From the NCBI RefSeq assembly GCF_026126405.1, contig NZ_JAFMTQ010000003.1:62001-126000 (forward strand): 64,000 bases of DNA. Reading direction: 5' to 3'. The position numbers and the translations under genes were made by a program. The stretch is from Aureitalea sp. L0-47. GTDB lineage: Bacteria > Bacteroidota > Bacteroidia > Flavobacteriales > Flavobacteriaceae. Below are positions 26,884-35,862 of this stretch, one piece after another; position 1 is the first letter of the stretch, and every line of letters starts with the position of its first letter. Under the pieces are notes generated by a model that was given only the letters and a program-made list of their open reading frames with translations, searched no databases and was not told where the DNA came from.

Positions 26884-27635
26884 GACACCTTCTTATTGAT
26901 GAGCTTATGATAAATTTTCCTGGCGAATTCCTTAGAGTACCTCGTAAAGTAGCTCTTCGGGTAATCAAAGAAGAACCTATCGATACACACGGTGTTGAAA
27001 TTTCTAACCAATTGCAAGAGTCCTTCCTTCCTCGGACTGTTCCAGGAGTGATCCCAGAGGTGCACAGCGACTGTTTTTTCAGTAATAAACCCTCGGAAAT
27101 CCTTATCTCGATCCTGGTAAGTAAGCGGATAAAAATACTCCGAACCGAAAATTCGATCGTTCTCCCCAAGGTTTTCAGGGGTTACTATATCTTTAAAGGT
27201 GTGTGTAATAACAGGTGGTGAAAACTGATTGAAGCGATTATCCCGGTAGAATCGGGTCATTTCAATGATTAAAGGATGTTCTTTCACCGCTCCAAAAAGT
27301 CCATAAGCCGGTCGACCGGGCACTTCATAACCCGTAAAAAAGTCGAAGTTCAGTAAATTGTCCAATGGTTTAACGAGCAGCATATCGGTGTCCATATAAA
27401 TTCCGCCTTCACTTGCCAGTACCTCTACACGAATTGCATCCGCTGCAAAGGCGTACTTTCGCTTTCTCAGTGCATCCTCAGTGAACCGTCCCCTGTATCC
27501 TACTGCAGTTTCCTCGTTCCATTCCTTTATGGAATAGTCCGGGCAATGTTTTTTCCAGCTTTCAAGGCATTTCTGAAAGCTATCGGGCTTTTCGCCTCTT
27601 CCAAACCAGCAGTAATGAATGGTTTTTGGGATCAT
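26880..27635 (-). CDS. Glycosyltransferase family 32-type (DxD sugar-binding region) protein
   Basis: A 251-residue retaining GT-A enzyme like Och1/TcdA-N and capsular polysaccharide transferases. PKTIHYCWFGRGEKP opens the domain, and AADAIRVEVLASEGGIYMDTDM carries the DxD metal site. The C-terminal part ending in SYFTRYSKEFARKIYHKL is basic. It lies 4 bases from a GT2 gene and overlaps the GT4 gene downstream. It transfers a single hexose or HexNAc in related capsule loci. Confidence 0.88.
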   Translation of the reverse strand: MIPKTIHYCWFGRGEKPDSFQKCLESWKKHCPDYSIKEWNEETAVGYRGRFTEDALRKRKYAFAADAIRVEVLASEGGIYMDTDMLLVKPLDNLLNFDFFTGYEVPGRPAYGLFGAVKEHPLIIEMTRFYRDNRFNQFSPPVITHTFKDIVTPENLGENDRIFGSEYFYPLTYQDRDKDFRGFITEKTVAVHLWDHSWNSPRKEGLLQLVRNFNTVCIDRFFFDYPKSYFTRYSKEFARKIYHKLINKKVS

Positions 27636-27639
27636 ACCA

Positions 27640-28425
27640 CTATTTCTTGAGTCTATTTATTTTACGTTTCACCCTAGAAACCAGGCTCACTTTCCCGGCT
27701 TTTTTCATTTCCTTCTCTTTTATTTTCCGCCAATCCCAATATTCCTTCAAACGCTCCGGAAAGTGTTTTTTGATCACCTCAAAACGCTCCTCCTCTATGC
27801 CTTGCTTATTTTTCGGGTCATTCGACATTCCATCCAGCTCAAATCTCGAGATCACCAAATGCAGGTGCTTGTAACTTACTTTTTCCTTGAGAATGGCGAC
27901 TATGAAAAATTCCCAGTCGGATACAATGCGAAAGTGCTCTGAATATCTGAAGATGGTATCGAATAACGATCTTCGGATGAAGGATCCCGGATGGGGCAAC
28001 GACCTTTCCAGGAAGTATTCAAAGTCCATGGACTTCGGATAGTCGCGTGACATTTCCTTTAGCTTGTGAATAAAGATTAGGTTTCCATAGTAAATATCTT
28101 TCCCGGAATCGAGTTGGGGCAGTACCTTTTTTAGTGTTTCCGAAGTAAAAAATTCATCACCACTGTTCAGAAATAAAACATACTCTCCACTTGCCCTGTC
28201 TATACCTTTGTTCATGGCTTCGTACACACCGCTGTCCGATTCTGATATCCAATGGTCTATACTGCTTTCGAATGACTTTATCACCTCCGTGCTCTTATCT
28301 TCTGAACCACCATCGATCACGATATATTCCAATTCATCCAAATCTTGTGCGAGCACACTTTGGATGGTCTTTGAGAGCCCGTTGGCATTGTTATAGTTCA
28401 CGGTTACAACCGAAATTTTGGGCAT
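27640..28425 (-). CDS. Glycosyltransferase family 2
   Basis: A 261-residue GT2 enzyme. ISVVTVNYNNANGLSKTIQS, VIDGGSEDKS, SESDSGVYEAMNKGI and LFLNSGDEFF define the same subgroup as the 22659 protein. Sequence resemblance is high enough to suggest duplication within the locus. It is the first gene of a minus-strand block and lies back-to-back with the plus-strand sulfotransferase cassette, separated by 125 bases (28426-28550) that hold no clear consensus promoter. Confidence 0.88.
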   Translation of the reverse strand: MPKISVVTVNYNNANGLSKTIQSVLAQDLDELEYIVIDGGSEDKSTEVIKSFESSIDHWISESDSGVYEAMNKGIDRASGEYVLFLNSGDEFFTSETLKKVLPQLDSGKDIYYGNLIFIHKLKEMSRDYPKSMDFEYFLERSLPHPGSFIRRSLFDTIFRYSEHFRIVSDWEFFIVAILKEKVSYKHLHLVISRFELDGMSNDPKNKQGIEEERFEVIKKHFPERLKEYWDWRKIKEKEMKKAGKVSLVSRVKRKINRLKK

Positions 28426-28550
28426 GAAAGGAACTTCTTTGTATTTTAAATTCTATCTTTCGCTTTAAATCCTGTAGGACCAGTTCCGTAAATATACTCT
28501 AATAAAATGTATTTGAAACGGGTTGTTCCCAGCTCCAATTCAGCAGTCGT

Positions 28551-29222
28551 ATGATCTCGAAAGAGAAGGAATTTATTTTCATACACAATTTCAAGACCGG
28601 GGGTACAAGTATCGAGAAAAAGCTCGGGCATTTTGAGACCCTGGAGCGGGATGTTCAGGATCACCGGACCATAAAGGAGATCGAGGCCCTGACGGATAGA
28701 GCCAAGCATTTCCGCAATGGCCTGCACGCGCTCAGGAAAGGAAAACCGGATCGGTCCTGGTATTGGTTCAGGACCATGTTATCACCGGAACTCACTAAAA
28801 GCGAATACGATCGATTCTTTAAGTTCAGTTTCGTGCGAAACAGCTGGTCACGAATGTATTCCTGGTATGCCAATGTGATGAAAGACGAGCGTATGCAAGC
28901 TCAATACAAAATTGAGGATCCTGATTATAATTTCAAGCAATTCTTAGAAGAAAAGATAGATCATTCAACGTTTTCACAATTGTATTTCATACAAAATCTC
29001 CGGGGCGAGGTCGAAATGGACTTTATTGGAAGATTCGAACAGCTCCAGGAAGATTTCGATATTGTTTGTGAGCGAATTGGCATAAAAGATACTGAGCTTC
29101 CAAAGCTATTAGTTCGCAAATACAGCCACTATACTGATAATTATACCCCAGAGACCAGAGATTTGATCTATAAGCTTTACAAAGATGAAATCGACTACTT
29201 TAATTTTCAGTATGGTGAATAA
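28551..29222 (+). CDS. Sulfotransferase family 2 domain protein (sister of 29237)
   Basis: A 223-residue sulfotransferase. The 5'-phosphosulfate loop reads HNFKTGGTSIEKKLGHF, with Phe where relatives have Pro (HIPKTAGTS in the next gene). The 3'-phosphate site is FVRNSWSRMYSWY. The C-terminus ends DEIDYFNFQYGE, nearly the same as the neighbour, so the pair arose by tandem duplication. The gene is on the strand opposite to most of the locus and begins a three-gene plus-strand cassette. The substituted loop may alter PAPS handling, but the rest of the fold looks intact. Confidence 0.78.
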   Translation: MISKEKEFIFIHNFKTGGTSIEKKLGHFETLERDVQDHRTIKEIEALTDRAKHFRNGLHALRKGKPDRSWYWFRTMLSPELTKSEYDRFFKFSFVRNSWSRMYSWYANVMKDERMQAQYKIEDPDYNFKQFLEEKIDHSTFSQLYFIQNLRGEVEMDFIGRFEQLQEDFDIVCERIGIKDTELPKLLVRKYSHYTDNYTPETRDLIYKLYKDEIDYFNFQYGE

Positions 29223-29236
29223 GCAAATTTTACTCA

Positions 29237-29911
29237 ATGATTTCTAAAACCCATAAGTGTATTTACATCCATATTCCCAAAACAGCCGGGACTAGCATAG
29301 AAAAGAAACTAGGTCATTTTAAGAAGTTAACGCATAATGTCCAGGACCATAGAACGTTTGCACAATACGAAGAAATTGCGAACAGAAAGTACCAATTAGC
29401 AAAAGTCGGATACGCGTTAAAACTTGGTAAGTTTCATCGCGTTCTCCCGAATATTCAAAAGGCCCTGTCACCTGAGATCACATTGGTGAAGCTTCGTTCC
29501 TACTATAAATTTACTTTTGTTCGCAATTCATGGAGCCGCGCCTATTCTTGGTATAATGTAATTCACAGAGATCCGTACCATCGGCAAATGTTCGGACTAT
29601 CTGAGGAGGAAACGCTGTCATTTGAGCAATTCATTTCAAGCAATCTTGATCCCCGCTCTTTTTCTCAACTGCGATATATTACCGATCGACATGGAAAAGT
29701 AGCCATGGATTTTGTAGGCCGATTTGAAAAGCTTCAGGAAGATTTTCATAAAGTAGCTGCGGAACTAGGAATCGAGGATAGTGCATTGCCACAGCTGTTG
29801 GTGCACTCATACGATCATTACTCCAATCATTTCACACCAAAGTCGATTGATCTAATCTATTCGCTGTTTAAGGAAGAGATCGATTATTTTAATTTTGAGT
29901 TTGGGGAATGA
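29237..29911 (+). CDS. Sulfotransferase family 2 domain protein (sister of 28551)
   Basis: A 224-residue sulfotransferase. The PAPS 5'-loop is canonical (HIPKTAGTSIEKKLGHF, residues 11-27), and the 3'-phosphate site is FVRNSWSRAYSWY. MDFVGRFEKLQEDF and the end EEIDYFNFEFGE match the preceding gene. Spacing of 14 bases implies co-transcription. It likely sulfates a hydroxyl of the glycan made by this locus; the acceptor residue is unknown. Confidence 0.82.
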   Translation: MISKTHKCIYIHIPKTAGTSIEKKLGHFKKLTHNVQDHRTFAQYEEIANRKYQLAKVGYALKLGKFHRVLPNIQKALSPEITLVKLRSYYKFTFVRNSWSRAYSWYNVIHRDPYHRQMFGLSEEETLSFEQFISSNLDPRSFSQLRYITDRHGKVAMDFVGRFEKLQEDFHKVAAELGIEDSALPQLLVHSYDHYSNHFTPKSIDLIYSLFKEEIDYFNFEFGE

Positions 29912-29953
29912 AGCAACATCCCAATCCACAGTATACATTGGCTTGATATATAA

Positions 29954-31039
29954 ATGAAAAAATTCAACTTCCATTTTTTTCCTCACGACCAGAAACAGGA
30001 TCATTTCAAGGCTCTTGATGGTTTAAGAGGAATTGCCGTGCTTTTTGTACTGTTATCGCATTCTTCGAATGCAAATCTCTTCTTTCATGAATATATTAAT
30101 CTTCAAAAGATCGGAAAGGTTGGTGTATACTTATTTTTTGTTCTCTCAGCATATTTGCTCGATAGACAAATTGCATTGGTCTTCAGGAATAAACAATCAT
30201 CCCAGCTCTACTGGAAAAATTACTTCCTGAGAAGATTCTTAAGAATATATCCTATGTTTGTTCTGGCCCTTGCTTTGTATGGATTGTTGAATTATACAGG
30301 GGTAAACACGGTGATCGATGAATGGATGGACATTCCATTGCATATGTTATTAGTGAAAGGTGAGAGTATTTTCTGGTCCATACCAGTAGAATTCAAATAT
30401 TATTTTATATCCCCTATAATTATATGGTTCTGCCATAAATTTTTAAAATGGAATAAACTTCTACTGCTACTATTTTTTGTGATAATAATTGGTGCTACTC
30501 TGGGACTCGAGTTGCGATATAATTACCCCGATACTTCAACCACCAGATTTTTCCCAATCTTCATTGTGGGAACCATGTTATCTATATACGAATTACTATT
30601 TGGTGACAAATTGAACAGGAAAATAGAACCTTATGTAATGAATATATTAGGAATATTAGCTTTTGCCGGTATATTGATAACTATACCTTATTTCTTTACT
30701 CAACTATTTGGATTCGAGCTATATTTTCATTCTGCCAAACTTTTTGTTCCTTATGCCACAGCTTGGGGATTAATATTACTAGCCGCCAAATATGGAAAAG
30801 GAATTGTAAAAACGATCTTGGAATTCAAATTCCTCAGGTATATAGGCGCAATTAGTTTTAGCATGTATTTATTTCACATGCCAATATTAAATATTGTGGT
30901 GGATTCTGGAGCTCCGAAAGGCACTAAAATATATCTCTTCTTTCTGATAACAATAATCTTCTCTTCATGTTCTTACCTTTTAGTCGAGAGACCTCTTTCA
31001 AAAATCAGGATTAGGCAAAGAAACAAAGCCACTAATTAG
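29954..31039 (+). CDS. Acyltransferase family 3 membrane protein (OafA/YrhL type)
   Basis: A 361-residue integral membrane acyltransferase with about ten hydrophobic segments. FKALDGLRGIAVLFVLLSHS near the N-terminus contains the conserved arginine and the membrane histidine of the family. Such enzymes O-acetylate (or otherwise acylate) surface polysaccharides on the periplasmic side. It has no C-terminal SGNH domain. It is noticeably AT-rich compared with the sulfotransferase genes beside it, hinting at a different origin. It converges on the 31050 gene with 10 bases between. Confidence 0.9.
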   Translation: MKKFNFHFFPHDQKQDHFKALDGLRGIAVLFVLLSHSSNANLFFHEYINLQKIGKVGVYLFFVLSAYLLDRQIALVFRNKQSSQLYWKNYFLRRFLRIYPMFVLALALYGLLNYTGVNTVIDEWMDIPLHMLLVKGESIFWSIPVEFKYYFISPIIIWFCHKFLKWNKLLLLLFFVIIIGATLGLELRYNYPDTSTTRFFPIFIVGTMLSIYELLFGDKLNRKIEPYVMNILGILAFAGILITIPYFFTQLFGFELYFHSAKLFVPYATAWGLILLAAKYGKGIVKTILEFKFLRYIGAISFSMYLFHMPILNIVVDSGAPKGTKIYLFFLITIIFSSCSYLLVERPLSKIRIRQRNKATN

Positions 31040-31049
31040 ATCTTCCATA

Positions 31050-32060
31050 TTAATTCGGTTCTGACCACCGGATGAAGCGCCAACCGATTTTTCGAAGTAA
31101 TTTTCCAACATACGTGTACTGCTTTGGTTCAGGTTTTAGGTTCATCTTCACGGGATATCCAATAGGGATCCTTTTATATTCCGAATAATGACATCTTTCC
31201 AATTCACTCTTATAGTCGATATAAAGTTGTTTCAGAAGTGGAAAGTCGTTTAATGTATATCGATCGTACTTTCTGGAAATGGCGTCAGGGTCCTCACTCA
31301 GTTTACTAAAATGGTAGAACACTAGTTGCGAATTATCATTCAGTGTTATCGCATTCCCTTCAATCGAGGAAATGCTGCGCTCGTGAAGATTCCAGGGTGC
31401 CATATTGTAATTATATGATCTCAGGATATGAACTTTTTCATAGAACAGGGGTGCATGCGTCATCCATAGTTGGTCAACAAAGTACCCTTTATGCGGATGG
31501 TCATAACCATATTTGATCACTCGCTCCTCCCACCAATCAAGTAATTCTGTCGTTTCTTTGCTTTTAATGTTTAATCCGAGAAAACCCAGATTATATATTC
31601 CGAATCGGAAGAAAGTATTTTCTTCAGGTTGTAATCCATCACGAGGTATAGGACTCAGAATGTGCGGTGTGAGCACTGCGGTTTTCTGTTGAAGAAAGTT
31701 ATTGGTCTCGGACAGGCTCTTATAAAAGTAAAGATCAGGGTCGAGGTAGTAAATCGCTTCAAACTGTGGGTAATAATCCTTAAGGTACTTAAAGACCGTA
31801 GGTTTTACTGAAGTGTTCAACTCAATGATATAGTAACGTTTCAGTAGGTCCTGCAGGTCGATCGTTGGGATGTCGGCAACCGGTAAAACTATAGCGGGTT
31901 CGAATTCAGAATAATTTACCTCATCTGATAATTTATCGACCAGGATCACGAAGAAGGCCATATCGGGGTTGTACTGAAGAAGGGACTTCTTCAGTGCCAG
32001 TGCCTGTCCCAAGTAATTATTAGAACAGATCGTAAACGCGGCATGTTTTATCTTCCCCAT
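31050..32060 (-). CDS. Glycosyltransferase, family 8-like (DxD-containing)
   Basis: A 336-residue protein with a GT-A-like start (AAFTICSNNYLGQALALKKSL) and YYLDPDLYFY near residue 105, in which DPD would be the metal-binding DxD. FGIYNLGFLGLN and YFVDQLWMTHAP are shared with a family of uncharacterised glycosyltransferases in polysaccharide clusters. The likeness to GT8 is only in architecture. The C-terminus is basic. Donor unknown. Confidence 0.65.
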   Translation of the reverse strand: MGKIKHAAFTICSNNYLGQALALKKSLLQYNPDMAFFVILVDKLSDEVNYSEFEPAIVLPVADIPTIDLQDLLKRYYIIELNTSVKPTVFKYLKDYYPQFEAIYYLDPDLYFYKSLSETNNFLQQKTAVLTPHILSPIPRDGLQPEENTFFRFGIYNLGFLGLNIKSKETTELLDWWEERVIKYGYDHPHKGYFVDQLWMTHAPLFYEKVHILRSYNYNMAPWNLHERSISSIEGNAITLNDNSQLVFYHFSKLSEDPDAISRKYDRYTLNDFPLLKQLYIDYKSELERCHYSEYKRIPIGYPVKMNLKPEPKQYTYVGKLLRKIGWRFIRWSEPN

Positions 32061-32066
32061 AGTAAT

Positions 32067-32885
32067 TTACTTACTCAATTTTTTCAGCAGTTTTTGCTTT
32101 ATACGAAGTATCTTATACCGAAGCGGCGATTTTTGTTTTTGCTTCTCCACTACCCTTGGATAGAAAATAAAGGTAGGTCTATTTATCAGAGGGTGAAATA
32201 GGTCTACATTAAAATAACTCAAAATGTTATCTATGAAATCCTCTACCATCCGTTTGTCGTTGCTATGTGTGGATAAACCTCCGGCTGCGAAATCTGAAAT
32301 CACCAGATCGATATACTGGAAGGGTTTTTCTGCCCAGCAGCGCAAATTAAAATCCCAATCGGAACTCTTCTTGTAATCGGTATTGAAGTCACCTATTCTT
32401 TCGATCACGAAGGACCGCCTGTAGAACATGGCCTGGTGGCAGATATTCTGGTTGAGCAATTTGTGCAGGTCGAACGGCCCGTCGTAAATATCCCCATCCT
32501 TTGCCCAGCCCGTGTCACCAATGATCTTTGCATCGCCATGCACCACGTTAGCCTTAGTATTCTTTATTTTTTCTGAAACTTTCTTCAGCACATCCTCGCC
32601 GTGAAATTTGTCGTCGCTTCCCATAAAGATGAGCCACTGTCCCGTAGCTTTTTGCATGGCGCGATTCATGGCGTCGTAAATTCCGTTGTCCTTTTCCGAA
32701 GCGATAAGAAGCCCGGGAATTCTTTCCCGGTAGTTTTTTGCTACGGAAAGCGTATCGTCATTGGAGCCGCCATCCTGAACAATCACCTCAATGCTTTTTT
32801 CCGATTGCGAGGCTATACTATTCAACGCCTCGTGAAGTGTCAAGGCTGAATTGAAGGTTGGAATTATGATGGAGAAAGACTTCAT
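32067..32885 (-). CDS. Glycosyltransferase family 2
   Basis: A 272-residue GT2 enzyme. SIIIPTFNSALTLHEALNSI, VQDGGSNDDT, EKDNGIYDAMNRAM and FMGSDDKFHG are the WcaA-like subgroup features. The C-terminal helix PLRYKILRIKQKLLKKLSK is strongly basic, which may hold it to the membrane. It is two bases from the next GT2 gene upstream, whose product belongs to the same subgroup. Confidence 0.88.
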   Translation of the reverse strand: MKSFSIIIPTFNSALTLHEALNSIASQSEKSIEVIVQDGGSNDDTLSVAKNYRERIPGLLIASEKDNGIYDAMNRAMQKATGQWLIFMGSDDKFHGEDVLKKVSEKIKNTKANVVHGDAKIIGDTGWAKDGDIYDGPFDLHKLLNQNICHQAMFYRRSFVIERIGDFNTDYKKSSDWDFNLRCWAEKPFQYIDLVISDFAAGGLSTHSNDKRMVEDFIDNILSYFNVDLFHPLINRPTFIFYPRVVEKQKQKSPLRYKILRIKQKLLKKLSK

Positions 32886-32887
32886 AG

Positions 32888-33667
32888 TTAATCAATCCAA
32901 TAGATAGGTTCATCAGCACCGCTGAATCTCAATCTCAAAAGTTTCATAAAGGTAAGTCTCTTTCGATGGTTATCCACCGAAGCTATGGCTTCTTGCAAAT
33001 ATGCTTCCTGATCCTGAGATTTTTGTCCTTTGCGTTTTCTGAAGGCACCCAAATTTCGCCTGGAACAAAACAACCTCGAGTAATGAAAGAATTGCATCCA
33101 AAGATCGAAATCAGCGGCTAAGGTATATTCAGTATTTAATCTCGCTTTCGATCGTTCCCAAAGACTACGGGTCCAAAATGTTGATTCTTGCTGAATGAAG
33201 GCTCTATCCTTTTTGAATTCCAGGTTATAAAATTTTTTTTTGGCAGCTACAGGATCTCTCCGATACAGGATTTTGCCTTCCTCGTCTATCACGGTTGGAT
33301 AGCCTTGCAGCCACTCGACTTTGTTCATTTCGGGGCCCATTATTTTTGCCAAATATGCCAGTGAACCTTCCCAAAGAATATCATCCGAATTAATCCAACA
33401 CATTATATCCCCAGTACACAGATCAAAACCCTTATTAATCGCATGGTACATACCCATATCGGGTTCAGATACCCAGTAGGATAAGGAATCTTCATATTTC
33501 TTTATGATCTCAACAGACTGGTCTGTACTCCCTCCATCAATGATGATATATTCGAGGTTGGGATAATTTTGATCCAGGACAGATTGGATGGTCTGTTCAA
33601 GAAAATCTCCCTGGTTGTAATTGGGCGTAATAACGGATATTTTGGGTATATGATTTAACGCGGCCAA
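32888..33667 (-). CDS. Glycosyltransferase family 2
   Basis: A 259-residue GT2 enzyme. ISVITPNYNQGDFLEQTIQSV, IIDGGSTDQS, EPDMGMYHAINKGF and WINSDDILWEGSL (the DxD-like SDD) are clear. FIQQESTFWTRSLWER is a frequent acceptor-site segment in this subgroup. It follows the FkbM-type methyltransferase gene by 18 bases. Whether it acts on the same residue as the 32067 product is unknown. Confidence 0.88.
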   Translation of the reverse strand: MAALNHIPKISVITPNYNQGDFLEQTIQSVLDQNYPNLEYIIIDGGSTDQSVEIIKKYEDSLSYWVSEPDMGMYHAINKGFDLCTGDIMCWINSDDILWEGSLAYLAKIMGPEMNKVEWLQGYPTVIDEEGKILYRRDPVAAKKKFYNLEFKKDRAFIQQESTFWTRSLWERSKARLNTEYTLAADFDLWMQFFHYSRLFCSRRNLGAFRKRKGQKSQDQEAYLQEAIASVDNHRKRLTFMKLLRLRFSGADEPIYWID

Positions 33668-33685
33668 TATGTTTTCAATTAAATT

Positions 33686-34417
33686 TTATTCATACTTGTT
33701 GTATTCGAAAATCACATTATCCTTAGGTATAAAAAATATATCCATCTGCCAAAAACTATGGTCCTTCTTACGCAACATTAGGTCTGCCTGATCTATTACC
33801 GCAAATCCAAGGGAATCCAGGTAAGTACACATTTCCCAAAATCTAAGGCTCTCATCAGTGAGCTTAAAGTTGTAAGTTTCAATAATAAGCAGTTCTGTTT
33901 CTTTCAATACATCACTGGCTCCCCGGAGAATAGGAACTTCAAAACCATGTGTGTCCAATTTCAAAAGAAAAGGACCATTGAGGTTTCTACGTTCAACCTC
34001 CTTGTCGAGACTAATTTGAGGTAAGGCCTTCATAGTATCACTGGTCTTTTCTTTGCTGGCAATACCCCCGAATAATTGGGAATCATCAAAATACACCTCA
34101 CCATCGGATGGACCGGCAGCAGCCAGGACATATTCTGCTTTGGTTTTAGTTGTGATAAATTTATTCAATACTTCTTCATGAGCCGGTTGTGCCTCAACCA
34201 GCAGATAGGAGGCTTCAGGAAAGAATTTCATACAGTTTTCAGCCCATCGTCCATCGGATGCACCTACATCGATCACTGTGTTGATCTTAAGATTTCTGTT
34301 GCGAGCGCGACCCAATGCACGATCAATTGTAAAATGATTTCTAGGGGCTTCTGCTAAGGACTTAACGAGTTTATATCCCATGGAACCGAGGATCTTGTTT
34401 ATGGTTTTTTTGATCAT
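33686..34417 (-). CDS. FkbM family methyltransferase
   Basis: A 243-residue SAM-dependent methyltransferase. The glycine motif VIDVGASDGRWAE spans about residues 48-60. LLVEAQPAHEEVL and LLKLDTHGFEVPILRGA are the FkbM-family motifs; the latter includes the conserved Asp-Thr-His-Gly. It probably O-methylates a sugar hydroxyl of the glycan. An amphipathic N-terminal helix (1-20) precedes the domain. The start overlaps the stop of the upstream sulfotransferase fragment by 4 bases. Confidence 0.85.
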   Translation of the reverse strand: MIKKTINKILGSMGYKLVKSLAEAPRNHFTIDRALGRARNRNLKINTVIDVGASDGRWAENCMKFFPEASYLLVEAQPAHEEVLNKFITTKTKAEYVLAAAGPSDGEVYFDDSQLFGGIASKEKTSDTMKALPQISLDKEVERRNLNGPFLLKLDTHGFEVPILRGASDVLKETELLIIETYNFKLTDESLRFWEMCTYLDSLGFAVIDQADLMLRKKDHSFWQMDIFFIPKDNVIFEYNKYE

Positions 34418-34656
34418 AACCCGGTATTATTTTTTATTTTTTGAGCAAGCTTCAAAAAATTCTGTCCAAATTGAAAACGACTTAGATCGTAATCTATTAC
34501 GCAAACTTGAGGTTCTTTTAACTTTTTTATACATTTATTTCGCTTATGATCCTGATCCTGAATGTTGAAGATCTGGTAAGATTTGTATTGCTGTTTCAAT
34601 AACGCCTGCAGTGTTGTTCCTCCATTTTTTGGAATATGAAGATAGATGTATTTCAT
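34414..34656 (-). pseudogene. N-terminal fragment of a sulfotransferase (80 codons)
   Basis: The 80-residue product starts with an intact PAPS 5'-loop, MKYIYLHIPKNGGTTLQALL (His7 to Thr15 of the HIPKNGGTT motif). It stops after VIDYDLSRFQFGQNF, before any 3'-phosphate (RDP/RNP) site. Complete relatives have about 200-280 residues, so about two thirds are missing. I see no continuation in another frame downstream, where the FkbM gene begins at once. Both ends use 4-base ATGA overlaps with neighbours, so the fragment is still translated in place. It is most simply a deletion remnant; a functional small protein is less likely. Confidence 0.65.
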
Positions 34657-35861
34657 AGTGCTGTATTTGAAATATATTTGAGAAGGTGTTTCTCCACCTG
34701 TTCAATGGCATAATATTGATCGAATACTGAAGTTTTGATTTCCTCCTGAGCGTTATTCAAAACTTCTTGTCGTTTTTGATCATTCATTATCTCGACGAGC
34801 CTGGTATATAATTGATTTTCATTCTTTGGATCAAAATAAAGAGCCCCTTTACCCAACTGCTCTTTATGTCCCGCAAGATCCGAACAGATTACCGGGCAAT
34901 TTAGAGTTCTTGCCTCGAGTGGGGGAATATTGGTAGGTCCAAGAAAGGTGGGCATAACGAGAGCGATTGCATTTCTATATAACGCAACTAACTCTACAAT
35001 ACTAACAAATCCTGGATATTTTACCCTATCCGTCAAATTCAATTCATTTATTTGAGATTTAATTTTAGGCCAATGGCCTTTGTCGGCGCCTGTGAACACC
35101 AGTTCGACTTTGGGAAAATCCTTAACAAGTCTGGAAAAGGATTTAACTAACAGAGCATGATTCTTATGTTCCCAAAACTGAGCAGGATAAAAAAAGTAAT
35201 TTCCGGGTTTAAGTTTGAATCCTGCCAGGAATCTTCTTTCTTCCGATTTGGAAATTCTAATATGATTAAAATCAGATGAAAACATGGGTACGACTTTTAT
35301 TCTATTCGGATCTACTTTCAAAAGTGCTTCCATCTCTTCCCTCCCAGATTCAGACTCAACGAATACCATTTCAGCTTTTGGTAGAATGTTATTATACCAT
35401 TTCCGTCTAAACGATAATTCGTTTTGTTCCGACACCTCAGGTAAAGCCGGTAAGGTTAAATGTCCCAAATCCCAATTTGTAGATATAAATGGATAATTTG
35501 GTATATGACACTCCATTTGAGACAGATAATAGATCATATCAATTTTCAAATCCTTTAGCTGTTCATGAAGCAGACGACGTTTTCTTCTTGATATCTGTCT
35601 TTTTAAAAATCCATTAATCTTCCGAAGTGTATAATATTTTCCTGTTAATTTTTCGATGTCGCTCCAAATGGACCCTGGTGGTATTAGTTTGTGATATGCA
35701 TTCCTACCAGGAAATAATATGTCATTAAAGCCAAGGAAACAAACTTCAATATTATCTGTAAAAGTATGAGCATCAATTAAAATTGCCATTTGGGCTGAAT
35801 ATGAATACCCTCCTCCAACGCTAGGATCAATATTACTATTTAACCATACACCTACTTTCAT
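34653..35861 (-). CDS. Glycosyltransferase family 4-type protein
   Basis: A 402-residue GT-B enzyme. GGGYSYSAQMA gives the N-terminal glycine loop. YFFYPAQFWEHKNHALLVKS starts the C-terminal domain, and MPTFLGPTNIPPLEARTLNCPVIC is the donor site of the mannosyltransferase-like GT4 group. It abuts the methyltransferase gene upstream (one base between). Codons are AT-rich relative to genes before 34000. Confidence 0.85.
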   Translation of the reverse strand: MKVGVWLNSNIDPSVGGGYSYSAQMAILIDAHTFTDNIEVCFLGFNDILFPGRNAYHKLIPPGSIWSDIEKLTGKYYTLRKINGFLKRQISRRKRRLLHEQLKDLKIDMIYYLSQMECHIPNYPFISTNWDLGHLTLPALPEVSEQNELSFRRKWYNNILPKAEMVFVESESGREEMEALLKVDPNRIKVVPMFSSDFNHIRISKSEERRFLAGFKLKPGNYFFYPAQFWEHKNHALLVKSFSRLVKDFPKVELVFTGADKGHWPKIKSQINELNLTDRVKYPGFVSIVELVALYRNAIALVMPTFLGPTNIPPLEARTLNCPVICSDLAGHKEQLGKGALYFDPKNENQLYTRLVEIMNDQKRQEVLNNAQEEIKTSVFDQYYAIEQVEKHLLKYISNTAL

Positions 35862-35862
35862 A

